64,000 nucleotides of DNA from Candidatus Eiseniibacteriota bacterium (GCA_016712505.1 JADJQY010000001.1:496001-560000); one strand, 5' to 3'. Shown: positions 26,979 to 36,472, numbered from the stretch's first letter. The notes: generated by a model not told the origin, from the sequence alone. Program-made: numbers and translations.

Positions 26979-27941
26979 GACGAAGCGGTCCGGAAGTACC
27001 TGGCGTGGGACTCGATCGTTCGCGATCGCGAGACCCTGAATCTCACGTCCCAGCAAGCGAAGCAGGCCGAGACGCAGCGCGCCTCCGCCGATGGGACAGT
27101 AACGAGCCGCATCCCAGAGGCATACCAGTGGCTTCTGGTACCCGGGCAGAAGCAGCCGGGTGGGTCGATCGAGTGGGAGGCGATCCGTGTGGCCGGAGCG
27201 GACGTCCTCGCCATCCGCGCGAGCAAACGACTGCGGAACGACGAGGCACTCATCCTGAGCTACGCACCGACCGTGTTGCGGCTCAAGATGGACGAGATTC
27301 CACTCTGGCGCGGGGATCATGTGACGGTGAACCAGCTCGCGGAGGACTTCGCGCGATACCTTTACCTCCCGAGACTTCAGAAGCCGGCGGTCCTGGTTGA
27401 CGCATGTCGGCGTGGATGCGATCTCCTCACATGGGATCGCGACACGTTCGCGTTCGCGGACGGACATGACGAGGTGGCGGGGCGTTACCGTGGGCTGCGT
27501 TGCGGGGAGTTGGTGACGATTGTCGACGAGGGGTCGACGGCACTGTTGGTGCGAGCTGAGGTTGCAAGACGGCAGCAGGCGGCGGAGACGCCGGGCTCGT
27601 CGGTCCCCACCGATGGTGGGACGGTGCTGGACCCCAGGGGATCGACGACGCCGGGGAGTTCGGCCGGATCTGGGGGAGGGGTTCCGCCGAAATCGGAAGC
27701 GCGCCGACCCGCGCGGTTCCACGGGAATGCAGAGCTGGATCCGAATCGCGTGGGGCGCGACGCTTCGAAGATCGCCGAGGAGATCATCTCGCACCTGACG
27801 GGGCTCATGGGTGCGCGCGTCCGGGTGACGCTGGAGATCGAGGCCGAGGTGCTGGACGGTGTGCCGGAGAACATTGTGCGGACGGTGACGGAGAACAGCC
27901 GGACGCTGAAGCTGACGAGTCATGGGTTCGAAACAGAGTAG
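26979..27941 (+). pseudogene. DUF499-family ATPase, 3' part
   Basis: These are the last 320 codons of the interrupted ATPase gene. The segment starts DEAVRKYLAWDSIVRDRETLNL right after the TA duplicate. It contains the tail segments LPGQK-like (WLLVPGQKQPGG), RLKMDEIPLWRGDHVTV and a low-complexity Pro/Gly/Ser linker before a final small domain (RVGRDASKIAEEIISHLTGLMG...VRVTLEIEAEV). The restored protein would be 1115 residues, normal for the family. No start with a good ribosome-binding site serves this fragment, although ATG 26964 in the IS end is in the same phase. Confidence 0.88.
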
Positions 27942-27986
27942 AGCTTCGAAGTCAGAAGGCGATATGAACTCCGAGACGGCGCTACA

Positions 27987-28826
27987 ATGACCTGGAAGCA
28001 GATTCCTTCCTTGCTCTACCAGTTCTTTCACTCCTCGGGATTCTACGCATTCGTCGGCGCCGTGCTATCTCTCCTCGGAGCGGAGTTCATTCGGCGGAAG
28101 CAACAAGCACTACTGCAAGCGGAGCTGGACGGCCCCGAGGATGTTGAGTGGAAAGATCAGCGGCCAGCGGTCCAAGGTCGATGGATCAACGTGTTCGTGG
28201 CTGGAATCGCGAAGCGTTCTCGGTTCTCGTCTTGGATCTTTGGACGACGCCAAGTCGCCCTGTTCTGCTCTGGTAGGTGGCTGGTGAAGGACTGGCAGGG
28301 GGCGCTCCTGTTTCAGGTCCCAGTCCATTGGAGTCTTGACGAGCCGAGTCTCAACACGCAACCTCACGCACGCCGAACCGCGGCCTACGTCCACATAGCA
28401 CCGGGTGAGCGCCAGAAGGCGAACATGATAGCCCAGTTCGACCAAGATGAGTGCGCTTACATGTGGAGCACAGAAAGCATGGCCGCGAACGCAAACTGGC
28501 GGCACCCATCCTGGAAGCTGCCCATCGGTCACTACCTGTTGGAACTTGAACTAGTGCATGGTGCAGCCACTCAGACCTTTCAGTTTATGGTTACCAACTC
28601 AGGCCACCGATGGTTTCTCGCCGCTACGCCCGCGAGGAAGTGGGTCAGTTCCGCCGGAGGTCTCGTGCTTCAGTCGCCGGTGCCCCCAGCGCGGACATAC
28701 CCTGCGCACACTGTGGCACGGCGATCTCCCAGCATCAGCAACACTTCCGCCCCGGTCATCGTCATGGCGATGCGCTCGCCGGATATCGTGGTAAGCGCAC
28801 ATCGAAGCTCGGAGCCACAGGATTGA
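27987..28826 (+). CDS. Membrane-anchored hypothetical protein
   Basis: This 279-residue protein is of unknown family. An N-terminal membrane helix (about 16-34, SGFYAFVGAVLSLLGAEFI) is followed by a charged stretch (RRKQQALLQAELDG), a beta-rich cytoplasmic or surface domain with many Trp residues (RWINVF, WKLPIGHYLLELELVHG), and a low-complexity Pro/Ser tail. It lies 45 nt after the DUF499 gene on the same strand and may be an accessory membrane component of the defence system, but no motif shows this. The ribosome-binding site is weak. Confidence 0.5.
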   Translation: MTWKQIPSLLYQFFHSSGFYAFVGAVLSLLGAEFIRRKQQALLQAELDGPEDVEWKDQRPAVQGRWINVFVAGIAKRSRFSSWIFGRRQVALFCSGRWLVKDWQGALLFQVPVHWSLDEPSLNTQPHARRTAAYVHIAPGERQKANMIAQFDQDECAYMWSTESMAANANWRHPSWKLPIGHYLLELELVHGAATQTFQFMVTNSGHRWFLAATPARKWVSSAGGLVLQSPVPPARTYPAHTVARRSPSISNTSAPVIVMAMRSPDIVVSAHRSSEPQD

Positions 28827-29384
28827 ATCGAGGCTGCCCGCGAGGAGAACCGCATCCATGTGTTACTTTGTAGAATAGGCTGTTCGGCTTCAGACTATCG
28901 GCAGGTTCTCATCGGTGTGCTGCCATGCCGTGAACGGTCACCCCAAGGGGCATTCTGCTCGCCGCCTGGCTCGCGGAAACCCGCACGCCGGGACCGTACC
29001 GACGCTCGGTTCGAGACCCTGATTGAGGAGGGTCCCATGCAAGTGCTTTCTGACGGTAGGCTTAGCCGGAGCGCAGTTGAGTGGCGGGCGGTTCTCCCGC
29101 GCATCCAGGCGAGCGGACAGGACCAGGTGAAGTTCTGCCGCGCGGAGAAGATCACGCTCGCTAACCCGTTCGCAGCGCCCTCGGCGGGACTGGTTCGCTC
29201 CGCTCGCACCGTCCCGGAAATGTGAACCCCTGCGAATCTAGATGGTTGCGCGATGCGACCCGGGACGCTCTCACGGATTTGCCCCGCCCCTCGCCGCGGG
29301 CCCACCGCTGCCGCCGCCACCCTCGGTACCGGCCAGGAGACACAACCACTTCACTTTATCTGCGTTTGAAGGTAATATGTCCCC
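28827..29384. other. Spacer with transposon remnant and abiEi promoter
   Basis: This 558-nt spacer holds a remnant TnpA-like reading frame (29038-29225, listed separately). It ends with TTCACT-17-TAATAT (29350-29378), a plausible promoter whose start point would fall on or next to the GTG of abiEi at 29385. Nothing else is recognisable. Confidence 0.4.
29038..29225 (+). pseudogene. Transposon TnpA-like fragment (copy 1 of a direct repeat)
   Basis: The frame reads VLSDGRLSRSAVEWRAVL ... ASGQDQVKFCRAEKI. It has the EW-x-A and SG-x-x-FCR pattern of the small N-terminal helical protein TnpA of IS66-type elements. The rest of the protein is missing. A related copy lies at 36867-37025 in the same orientation, about three quarters identical over ~140 nt (29009-29150 vs 36859-37000). 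Probably a relic of an older element. Confidence 0.55.
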
Positions 29385-29427
29385 GTGGATACCCCGGTCT
29401 TCGAGCGAGAGGTCGAGCAGTTCCGCC
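29385..29427 (+). pseudogene. abiEi: abiEi antitoxin gene, 5' end (interrupted by IS66)
   Basis: GTG 29385 begins VDTPVFEREVEQFR, the missing N-terminus of the AbiEi-type protein found after the IS66 element. The 8-bp sequence GTTCCGCC (29420-29427) is repeated at 31982-31989. Deleting the element plus one copy joins the pieces in frame to a 201-residue protein. The -10 TAATAT lies only 6 nt before the GTG, so the native mRNA may have been leaderless. Confidence 0.85.
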
Positions 29428-29500
29428 GTATCCGCCAACTGAACCCCATCTTCCCCTAGTCGGTCCCTACCCTGGACACTGCCCTTCAGGAAAGGAGGGC

Positions 29501-29931
29501 ATGATGCCCCAGTCTCGACGAGCACTGACCGCGAAGCAGGAACACTGGCGCAAGCACCTCGAGGCCTGCCGCCGCGGTGGTACCACGACGGCGGACTACG
29601 CCGCACGCCACGGCCTCGATCTCCAGCAACTCTACACTTGGCGCAATCGGCTGAACCACCTTGGCGTGTTGGCCTTCTCGGCTGCCGGTCGCGCGCCAGC
29701 GCGTCGGCCATCGCCCCAGCGATCGAGGTCGGGCCCAAGCCAACCGCCGGCACCCAGGTTCTCCGCCGTCCAGCTACTCGACGCCTCGGGCCCGTCGCGC
29801 TGCGAGCTGCGGATCCGCTTTGCCAACGGCGTGACTGTGGAGATCGAGAACCCCTCCACCTGGATGCCGCAGGTCGACTTTTCTCCGATCTCGCCTCCTT
29901 GCCATCCACTCATCCCGGGCGGTTGCCGTGA
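29501..29931 (+). pseudogene. tnpA: IS66 TnpA accessory protein, frameshifted near the end
   Basis: AAAGGAGGGC precedes ATGATG at 29501. The protein (ALTAKQEHWRKHLEACRRGG, YAARHGLDLQQLYTWRNRL) is a typical IS66 TnpA with HTH. After RIRFANGVTVEIEN the frame must shift by one base at the CCCC run near 29850. It then ends LFSDLASLPSTHPGRLP with a TGA (29929-29931) that overlaps the tnpB start. Without the shift it runs on to 29980. Confidence 0.75.
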
Positions 29932-30284
29932 TGCGGCCGGCCGAAGGCATCCAGGTCTACCTCTGCCAAGGCGCGGTTGATATGAGGAAGTCGATCAACG
30001 GGCTCAGCACGTTGGTCGAGGGTGCGCTCGGCCTGAGCCCGTTCGAGCCCGCGCTCTACGTCTTCCGCAATCGCCAGCGGGACAAAGTGAAGGTGCTCTA
30101 CTGGGAAGGCAACGGCTTCGTCGTCTGGTACAAGCGCTACGAGAAGCAACGCGTCTACTGGCCGGAGCCGACCGCGGAGGGCGTGACCACGGTGACCGGT
30201 CGGGAACTGAACTGGTTGCTCGATGGCTACGACCTCTCGAAGCTCCGACCCAATCGCAAACTGTCGTACGCGAGCGTTCTTTGA
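29928..30284 (+). CDS. tnpB: IS66 TnpB (Orf2) protein
   Basis: This is a 118-residue protein with the family's diagnostic lines IQVYLCQGAVDMRKSINGL, FVFRNRQRDKVKVLYWE-like (YVFRNRQRDKVKVLYWEGN), GFVVWYKR and WPEP. TnpB is needed for IS66 transposition, but its biochemical role is unsettled. The start is GTG 29928 or ATG 29931. The intact frame covers the full usual length. Confidence 0.93.
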   Translation: MMRPAEGIQVYLCQGAVDMRKSINGLSTLVEGALGLSPFEPALYVFRNRQRDKVKVLYWEGNGFVVWYKRYEKQRVYWPEPTAEGVTTVTGRELNWLLDGYDLSKLRPNRKLSYASVL

Positions 30285-30318
30285 TGCCTTCATTCGCGGC
30301 ATCTGTTAAAGTCCAGAT

Positions 30319-31942
30319 ATGGAGACGGACCTCCACACCCTTCCCAGCGATACCGACGATCTCCAGCGCAGGTTGCGAGAGGCGGTGGCGCGCTGTTCGG
30401 AACTCGACACCGCGCTTCCGGGCCGAACAAGCCGAGAACGAGCGACTGCGCGAGCAGCTCCGCCTCTACCTCTGGAAGCGCTTCGGGCCGAGCAGCGAGC
30501 GGTCGAACCAGGATCAGCTCCAGCTCTTCAATGAGTCTGAACTCCTGGCCGGTGGCGATGCGGACGAGGCCGAGTTCTTCACCGCGACTGACGCAGAGCC
30601 CCCTGCGATCGACAACCCGACACTTGAGAGTGCGGACACGGCAACGCGTCGGCGGCGGGGCCGACGTCCGCTTCCCGCCTGGATGGAGCGTCGACGGGTG
30701 GTGCACGACCTTCCGGATCTGGAGAAGTTCTGCCCACAGGACGGGGCTCCGCTGGAGCAGATCGGCGAGGAGTCGAGCGAGCAGTTGGAGTACCTCCCCC
30801 CGACCGTGCGGGTGATCCAGAACATCCGACCGAAGTACGCCTGTCCGAAGTGCGAGAACGGGGTTCGGATCGCACCGCCTCCTCCGCAGCCAATCCCGAA
30901 GAGCATGGCCTCGCCTTCGCTTCTGGCCCAGATCGCGGTGGCGAAGTACTGCGACGCCCTCCCGCTCTATCGGCGGGAGGCGATCTGGGAGCGGGTCGGG
31001 GTCGATCTCTCCCGAACCACGATGGCCAACTGGATGATCGCCCTCGGCCGGCTGGCCCAGCCAGTGATCAACTTGCTGAACGATGATCTGCTCGCCTACG
31101 ACATCGTCCGCTGCGACGAGACTCCCTTGCAGGTCTTGAAGGAGAGCGGAAAGACGGCCCAGAGTCAGTCCTTCCTCTGGGGGCGGTTGGGCGGGCCTCG
31201 GGAGCGACCGATCCTTCTGTTCGAGTACGACCCAACCCGCGGCGGCGCGGTCGCGGAGCGTCTGCTGGAGGGGTTCGAGGGCTTCGTTCAGGTCGACGGC
31301 TACTCCGGTTATAACGCGGCGTGTGCGAACTCGAAGGTGATCCGGGTCGGATGCATGGCGCACGTCCGACGAAAGTTCGATGAGGCGCTGAAGGCGCAAG
31401 CGGGAGCGAAGAAGGCGAAGAAGGGCAAGACCAAAGCTCACCAGGGCATGGCGTTCATCCAGAAGCTGTATCGGATCGAGCGGGAGATCCGGGGCCAGGA
31501 CCCGCCCGCGCGGAAAGCTGCGCGTGAGCAACAGGCCACACCCCTCTTGACCGCGTTGAAGGCGTGGTTGGATCGAAGCAAGGGCGATGTGCCACCCACC
31601 AGCTCAATCGGCAGGGCGATCGCGTATGCCTTGGGACAGTGGGAGTCATTGCTCCGCTACGTCGAGGACGGCCGCCTGGAGATCGACAACAACCTGATGG
31701 AGAATGCCATCCGGCCGTTTGCCATCGGCAAGAAGAATTGGTTGTTTTCGGACACGGTGCATGGTGCCGAGGCGAGCGCGAACCTCTACAGCCTGATCCA
31801 GACGGCGCGGGCGACCAACCTCGAGCCCTACGGCTACCTACGGCATTTGTTCACCGAGCTGCCGAAGGCGACCACTGCCGCGGAGATCGAGCGGCTCCTA
31901 CCGACCCGCTGGCGACCGGAGGCGGAGACGAGCATCCCCTGA
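30319..31942 (+). pseudogene. tnpC: IS66 TnpC transposase, frameshifted near the N-terminus
   Basis: The natural start is ATG 30319 (METDLHTLPSDTDDLQRRL). One extra C near 30418 (GCTTCCGGG instead of GCTTCGGG) moves the chain out of phase. The remainder reads cleanly from RAEQAENERLREQLRLYLWKRFG to 31942. It has the zinc-finger-like CPKCENG segment and the DDE domain (DIVRCDETPLQVL, QVDGYSGYNAACA, and E in EIDNNLMENAIRPFAIGKKNWL). The length (~540 residues) is normal. Confidence 0.88.
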
Positions 31943-31989
31943 TCGGTGTCGGGAAAGGGGTGTACTTGCCTTGGCGCTTACGTTCCGCC

Positions 31990-32552
31990 AGCAAGGCGGC
32001 AGCCTCCGCATGGCCGAAGCTCTGCGCCTCGGCATCAACCGGAAGACGCTCTACGCAATGCGTGACGCCGGGGTCGTGGTGCCCGTCTCTCGAGGGGTGT
32101 ACCGTCTCGCCTCGCTCGATCCGCTCGCTCACCCGGACCTCGTCACGGTGGCCAAGCGTATCCCGCGGGGCGTCCTCTGCCTTATCTCCGCGCTCTCGTT
32201 CCACGAGCTGACTACGCAGGTGCCGCACTCCATCGACGTCGCGCTCGAGCGAGGGAAGACCAAGCCGCGCCTCGACTACCCGCCGACGCGCCTGTACTGG
32301 TTCTCTGGCCCCGCGTTTCACGAAGGCATCGAGACGCACGAGCTCGATGGTGTACACGTACGCATTTACGACCCGGAGAAGACCCTCGTCGATTGCTTCC
32401 GGTACCGGAACCAGATCGGCAAGGACGTGGCCTTGGAGGCGCTGCGGCTCTGGTGTGAGCGCCGCAAGAAGGAGCTCGACGTCCTCCTGAAGTACGCCCG
32501 CATGCGCCACGTCGAGCGGGCGATGCGCCCCTACCTGCAGGCGATACAGTGA
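31990..32552 (+). pseudogene. abiEi: abiEi antitoxin gene, 3' part
   Basis: The remaining 187 codons of a type IV antitoxin-like protein: QGGSLRMAEALRLGINRKTLYAMRDAGVV is the winged-helix N-domain, and SRGVYRLAS, LISALSFHELTTQ and YDPEKTLVDCFRYR are AbiEi C-domain lines. AbiEi represses its operon and counters the nucleotidyltransferase toxin AbiEii. A TTG at 31971, inside the IS66 end, would be the only start left. The stop overlaps a GTG (32549) that begins an abiEii stub. Confidence 0.85.
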
Positions 32553-32617
32553 CCGTCAAGAACGTCCCGAGTGAATTCTTGACTCCGTATTTAGGCGAGG
32601 CGCACACTCCCGCGTGA
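32549..32617 (+). pseudogene. abiEii: Stub of abiEii toxin gene (speculative)
   Basis: GTG 32549 overlaps the abiEi stop as GTGA, the usual arrangement of abiEi-abiEii. The first codons give VTVKNV, like AbiEii N-termini. Afterwards the frame reads unrelated sequence and stops at 32617, so the toxin appears lost by deletion or by an insertion about 18 nt in. The match is short and the identification tentative. Confidence 0.35.
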
Positions 32618-32790
32618 AAGTTGGCCCGGCCGGGGCCGACGCCACCTCTGTGACGCCGCTGGTCGCGGGCCAACTGAACTCGGGGATGACGCTGTGCCGA
32701 ACTGCCGTTGACCGCGCCGTCCCGGGTTCTGTTTTGGTTCAGCGTGAACATGACACCGTGGGTTGATGGCTATGCACATGGCGCTGCCGC

Positions 32791-33768
32791 TCAGGCGCAC
32801 TGCCGCTTCTGGCGTCGCGCCTCTCGCGCCGCCGCCAACTTCCGATCCCTCGCGGCCCGGATCTCTTCGCCTCGTCCCGCCAGCATATCCGCCGGGGTGA
32901 TCCAGCCGATTGCGCTGTGGAGCCGTTCGTGGTTGTAGTGCCGAACATGGATCTCCATCAACCGAATTGCCTCTTCCAATGTCTCGGGGCAGTTCGGTCG
33001 GATCGTTTCCACCTTCGTCGTCTTGTGCCAGGCCTCGATCTTCCCGTTGGACTGCGGGTAGTAGGGCGAGGTGCGAACGTGAGTCATCCCCGCCTCGCGG
33101 ATGAAGAGCTTGAAGTCCCGCGAGATGAACTGCGGTCCGTTGTCCGTGATGTCGCGCGGTCGTGCCTCCGGGAACTTCTCCCGCCCCCGCTGCACGATCG
33201 TTTCGACGTCGATCTCCTTCATGGCCGAACGGAATTCCCAGTGAACGATGAAGCGGCTATACCCATCGAGCACCGAGCAGAGATAGTAGAACGTCCCTCC
33301 CAGATTGAGGTAGCTCACGTCGACGTGCCAGTGAGCGTGTGGCTCCGTGGGCTGCTGGAACCCACGCCCCTTCTTCGAGTCCCCGCGGTTCCAACGATCA
33401 ACGCACCCCGCCTGCAGGAGCACCCGGTAGACCGAGCTGGAGCTGAGCGCCGCAACGTCGGCATCGATCATCATGTAACTCAACCCCCGGTATCCAGCGA
33501 GCGGGTGCTCGGCGCGAAAACGAAGAATCGCTTCTCGCTCCCAGGACTCCAGCCAGTGACCGCGCGGGACCTGCCCATTGTGTCCGTTCGCCTGCCCGTA
33601 GCGCTCCTGCCAGGCGTAGTACTTGCCCGCCTTCAGACCCAGCCAACCCAGGAAGCGGCGCCGCGGAAGTTCGGTCTTCTTGGTCCAGTGCTCGACGAAG
33701 TCAATCACCTCGTCACGCTGCTCTTGGGGAACCCAGCGACCGTTCAGGGCTCCCCAAGTTCGTTTTTT
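32791..33768 (-). CDS. IS3 OrfB integrase-core transposase (made by -1 frameshift)
   Basis: About 325 residues, read in the -1 phase after the slip (KKRTWGALNGRWVPQ). The HTH_21-like region is followed by the rve DDE core: D in HWHVDVSYLNLGG, D in RDITDNGPQFIS and E in SNGKIEAWHKTTK with the downstream K. The C-terminus is basic (RDRKLAAAREARRQKR). The frame is open throughout with no inactivating change, unlike the other IS transposases here. Confidence 0.92.
   Translation of the reverse strand, partial: KKRTWGALNGRWVPQEQRDEVIDFVEHWTKKTELPRRRFLGWLGLKAGKYYAWQERYGQANGHNGQVPRGHWLESWEREAILRFRAEHPLAGYRGLSYMMIDADVAALSSSSVYRVLLQAGCVDRWNRGDSKKGRGFQQPTEPHAHWHVDVSYLNLGGTFYYLCSVLDGYSRFIVHWEFRSAMKEIDVETIVQRGREKFPEARPRDITDNGPQFISRDFKLFIREAGMTHVRTSPYYPQSNGKIEAWHKTTKVETIRPNCPETLEEAIRLMEIHVRHYNHERLHSAIGWITPADMLAGRGEEIRAARDRKLAAAREARRQKRQCA
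33723..33768 (-). promoter_or_regulatory. Programmed -1 frameshift signal (slippery heptamer plus hairpin)
   Basis: On the minus strand the mRNA has A-AAA-AAC (plus-strand 33762-33768) phased correctly in OrfA (CTA AAA AAC). Four nt later is a 12-bp stem CTTGGGGAGCCC / GGGTTCCCCAAG with a 12-nt loop (33723-33758). It is the textbook arrangement for IS3 OrfAB synthesis. Confidence 0.9.
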
Positions 33769-34094
33769 AGTTGCACGTACTCGGCCGAGATCTCGGCGAT
33801 GACCCGATCCTTCTTCGCCAGCTTCGCCTCGCGGTTCGTGACCGTCTCTTCCAGAACCGAAATCCGCTTCTTGAGGGCGGCCTCCTTCGGGGAAACTTGG
33901 CCTCCGAGAGGTCCACTCTGGAAGACGCCACTCAGGTTCTCCATCGCCTGGCGCAGCCAGAGATAGAAAAGGCTGGGCTGAATGCGGTACTCCTCGCACA
34001 GATCGGAGACGGGCACCTTGTCGACCAGGTGCCGGCGGAGCATCGCTGCCTTCTCCTCAGCCGTGAACTTCCGTCTCGCGCGCTTCTCGCTCAT
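33744..34094 (-). CDS. IS3 OrfA (HTH protein)
   Basis: This 116-residue protein has an N-terminal transposase_8 HTH (RRKFTAEEKAAMLRRHLVDK, SDLCEEYRIQPSLFYLWLRQ) and a C-terminal leucine-zipper-like coiled coil (EAALKKRISVLEETVTNREA). AGGAGG precedes ATG 34094. The slippery run AAAAAAC lies in its last codons, so ribosomes can shift into OrfB. Confidence 0.92.
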   Translation of the reverse strand: MSEKRARRKFTAEEKAAMLRRHLVDKVPVSDLCEEYRIQPSLFYLWLRQAMENLSGVFQSGPLGGQVSPKEAALKKRISVLEETVTNREAKLAKKDRVIAEISAEYVQLKNELGEP

Positions 34095-34220
34095 CCGTGA
34101 TTCCTCCTGGCTCCATGGTCTGGAGCCTGAAGGTGTCACGTTTCAACTGAACCGATACAGTGAGGAGCAGTGCCGCGATCCGCACAGCGATCGAGTACCA
34201 AGGAAATGGAGTTCGGGCGT

Positions 34221-35041
34221 ATGACGAGCAATGGGGCGAAACGGAGCCACATCCGCGCAGCGGTGCTCGCTCTGCTCGCGCTGCTGTTTCACGCGATGTC
34301 AGGCCAGGCTCGTACCTGGCAGGTCGGGCACGGCAGTGGTGAGATCGACTCTTTGGCCACCGCGTGTCGACTCGCGGAGTCCGGAGATACCATTCTCATC
34401 GCTCCGGGCCGCTACGTGGCAGACCAGGGATTTCCGCCGAAACCCATGATTTACGTGCACAACAGATCCCTCACGATCTTGGGCGGTGGGTCGCGGGCTG
34501 CGGATGTCGTGCTCGTGCGTCACAGGTTGTTCTTCAAGGCGTGCGAGAGAACCGAACTGCGCGGCGTGACCTTCGAGTCCGGGGAGTCGACGTTTTTGTC
34601 AGATGGAAATGTCTATGTGAGTGACTGTGAGTTCAATGATGTCCACGGGAACGCGATGGTGATCGGGGAAGTCGGCAGGACTGCAGTCATCGAGGATTGT
34701 GTCTTCCGGCGAAATGGTGCCCCGGTCCGCCAAACACCCACGGACTACGGGGGAGCAATCTGGGCGGAAACCGGAGTTCGAACGACGCGCTGCCAGTTCT
34801 ATGACAACGTGGCCGAGGAGCGCGGCGGGGCGATCTTTACACCGGGCGAGATCGCGATTGAGGACTGCCTGTTCGTCCGGAACGAAGCCGCGGAAGGCGC
34901 CGCGGTGTGGATGGGGAGCCAAGCGGGGAGTGTAGTACGATCTTGTACCTTTTATGAGAATTCCTGCAGGAACAACGCGGATGCGGCGCTGCACGTGGCC
35001 TGGGCCAATTACGAGACGGAAGTCGAGCAGTGTCTTTTTGT
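34221..35041 (+). pseudogene. Secreted parallel beta-helix protein, 5' part (interrupted by ISL3)
   Basis: The gene begins with a signal peptide (RSHIRAAVLALLALLFHAMSGQA, cleavage after QA), followed by right-handed beta-helix repeats: TILGGGSRAADV, NVYVSDCEFNDVHGNA, AVIEDCVFRRNGAP, IAIEDCLFVRNEAAEGAA and VVRSCTFYENSC. Such proteins are surface or secreted. The frame is intact to 35041, then enters the ISL3 element and stops at 35087. Start 34221 puts the signal peptide at a normal distance. ATG 34206 is an alternative. Its promoter side abuts the IS3 end 60 nt upstream. Confidence 0.85.
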
Positions 35042-36464
35042 GGCTCCTCTCGATTTCCCGTGTGAACAGGCTCATAGGATGACTTGAGCCCAGGGGTCGT
35101 CGTGGAGGAAGCAGGTTTGGTAGATCTTGAGCATGAAGTATTGGGGATCGCGATAGCCGTGGGCGCGACGACGAAGTTGCGCGATCTTGCCGTTGATCGC
35201 TTCGACCAGGCCCATCTTGATTCCATGCTCGAACCCACCGACCAACTTCTCCATGTGTTCCCGCAGTCGATGACCGACTTGAACCAAGGGCTTCAGTCGG
35301 CTGCGGACGGCCATCCGGCACCAGCCTTCCAACGCTCGGCGCAGCGCCCCGAGGTAGATCCAACCGTACCGGAAGATCCCGCGCAGCTGCTCCTTCAGCA
35401 GATAGGCTCGTTGGAGAGTACGATTCTGGCGAAGCAATCGCCCGAGCAGTCGCTTCTCTCCCAGGTCCAGCGCTTCGCGCGCGCGAAGCAACATCCACTT
35501 CTTCACCTTCAACTGTCGGCCCAGCTCATCGCGGGGAGCGCCCCGAACACCTCTCGCCGGATCGTGTTCACCGCTTCGTTCACCCACTGGATGACGTGGA
35601 ACCGATCGAGAAGATGGACCGCGTGCGGTACAGCCTGTGCGATCACCCCGACGTAGGCCGGACCCAGATCGCTGATCACCCCTTCGATCCGCGCGCATCG
35701 CTCCGGACCCAGCTCCTCGAAGAAGGCGCGCAGGCTCTCCGCCTTCTTCCCCTCGCCCAGCCAGACCACCGATCCCGACTTCAGGTCGGTCACCACCGTG
35801 AAGTAGACGTGTCCACCGGTACGCGACACCTCATCCACGCCGATCCAGGTCAGGCCATCGAGCGAGGGTCGATCGCCGCCCAGGGCCAGCTCGATCGAAG
35901 TCTTGTCGACTCGACAGACCGTCTCCCACGAGAGCTTGGCCATCTTCGCCACCTCCGAGACCGGCAGCCGACGACAAAGCGCGGCAATCAACTCGAAGAA
36001 TCGCCGGGTCATGCGGTGCCCGGGCACCTCCCACGGCATCTGCTCCACGCGCGTCCCCCCACAGCAGGCGATGCGAAGGGGCGTGAGCACCACGTAGGTC
36101 TCGAAGTCGCCAAGCGACCGATCGCGCCAGCGTCGCTCCATGCTCTCCTCGAACAGCCCTTCCCGGTGACGCTTCCCGCACTGGGGGCAAACATGGACTC
36201 CTCGAACATCGTGCAGGCGAACCAGCTTTACCGCCGGACGGCCGCCCCGGTCGGTGCTCTCCTCGATCTCCACCGACTCCACTTCGAACCCTTGCAGTGC
36301 CCACGTCTCTCTGAGAGTCTGACCCTGCTCCTGATGACCCATCGACGCCCTCCTTCTTGGTCGAAGAAGGCGACATGGGAACTCAGGAGCGTTTGCTTGC
36401 AAGTGCGGGCCTAGCTCCACGATGCGTCCAGGAACCCAATCAACACGGACTTTCGAGAGGAGCC
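35042..36464 (-). mobile_element. ISL3-family insertion sequence (1423 bp) in the beta-helix gene
   Basis: The termini GGCTCCTCTCGA (35042 on) and its complement TCGAGAGGAGCC (ending 36464) are perfect 12-bp inverted repeats. The 8-bp duplication CTTTTTGT flanks the element at 35034-35041 and 36465-36472. Removing the element and one repeat rejoins the beta-helix frame (CLFV-GTRSGVGMFC). The family call rests on the transposase. Confidence 0.95.
35072..36342 (-). pseudogene. ISL3-family transposase, one frameshift
   Basis: AAGGAGG precedes ATG 36342 (MGHQEQGQTLRETWALQGF). The zinc-finger segment CPQCGKRHREG is followed by the ISL3 DDE domain (IGVDEVSRTGGHVYFTVVTDL, ARIEGVISDLGPAYVG, HLLDRFHVIQWVNEAV). 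After TIRREVFG the frame breaks at a run of four C on the plus strand (35541-35544, GGGG on this strand). One more G restores APRDELGRQLKVKKWMLL and the rest to 35072 (KIYQTCFLHDDP). Total ~423 residues, normal for the family. Confidence 0.9.
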
Positions 36465-36472
36465 CTTTTTGT

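Larger units (their letters stand above)
29428..31981 (+). mobile_element. IS66-family insertion sequence (2554 bp) in abiEi
   Basis: The left end GTATCCGCCAACTGAA and the complement of the right end GTAAGCGCCAAGGCAA form imperfect inverted repeats. They are flanked by an exact 8-bp duplication, GTTCCGCC (29420-29427 and 31982-31989), the size IS66 makes. The element carries tnpA, tnpB and tnpC in the standard order. tnpA and tnpC each have one single-base indel, so it may be inactive unless these are base-calling errors. Confidence 0.92.
32730..34159 (-). mobile_element. IS3-family insertion sequence (1430 bp)
   Basis: The ends TGTTTTGGTTCAG...AACATGACACC (32730 on) and TGTATCGGTTCAGTTGAAACGTGACACC (complement of the right end, ending 34159) form ~28-bp imperfect inverted repeats starting TG, as in IS3. 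orfA and orfB are both open and joined by a -1 frameshift signal, so this copy may be active. No 3-4 bp target duplication is visible at the flanks, so rearrangement after insertion is likely, which fits the truncated abiEii on one side. Confidence 0.85.

Noticed and set aside
28791..28804. GTAAGCGC as a possible left end of the IS66 element
   Set aside because: Only eight bases match the right end and there is no target duplication. The end at 29428 has both a matching repeat and the GTTCCGCC duplicate.
32726..34163. Target-site duplication for the IS3 element
   Set aside because: The 3-4 bp on either side of the inverted repeats do not match in any reasonable alignment.
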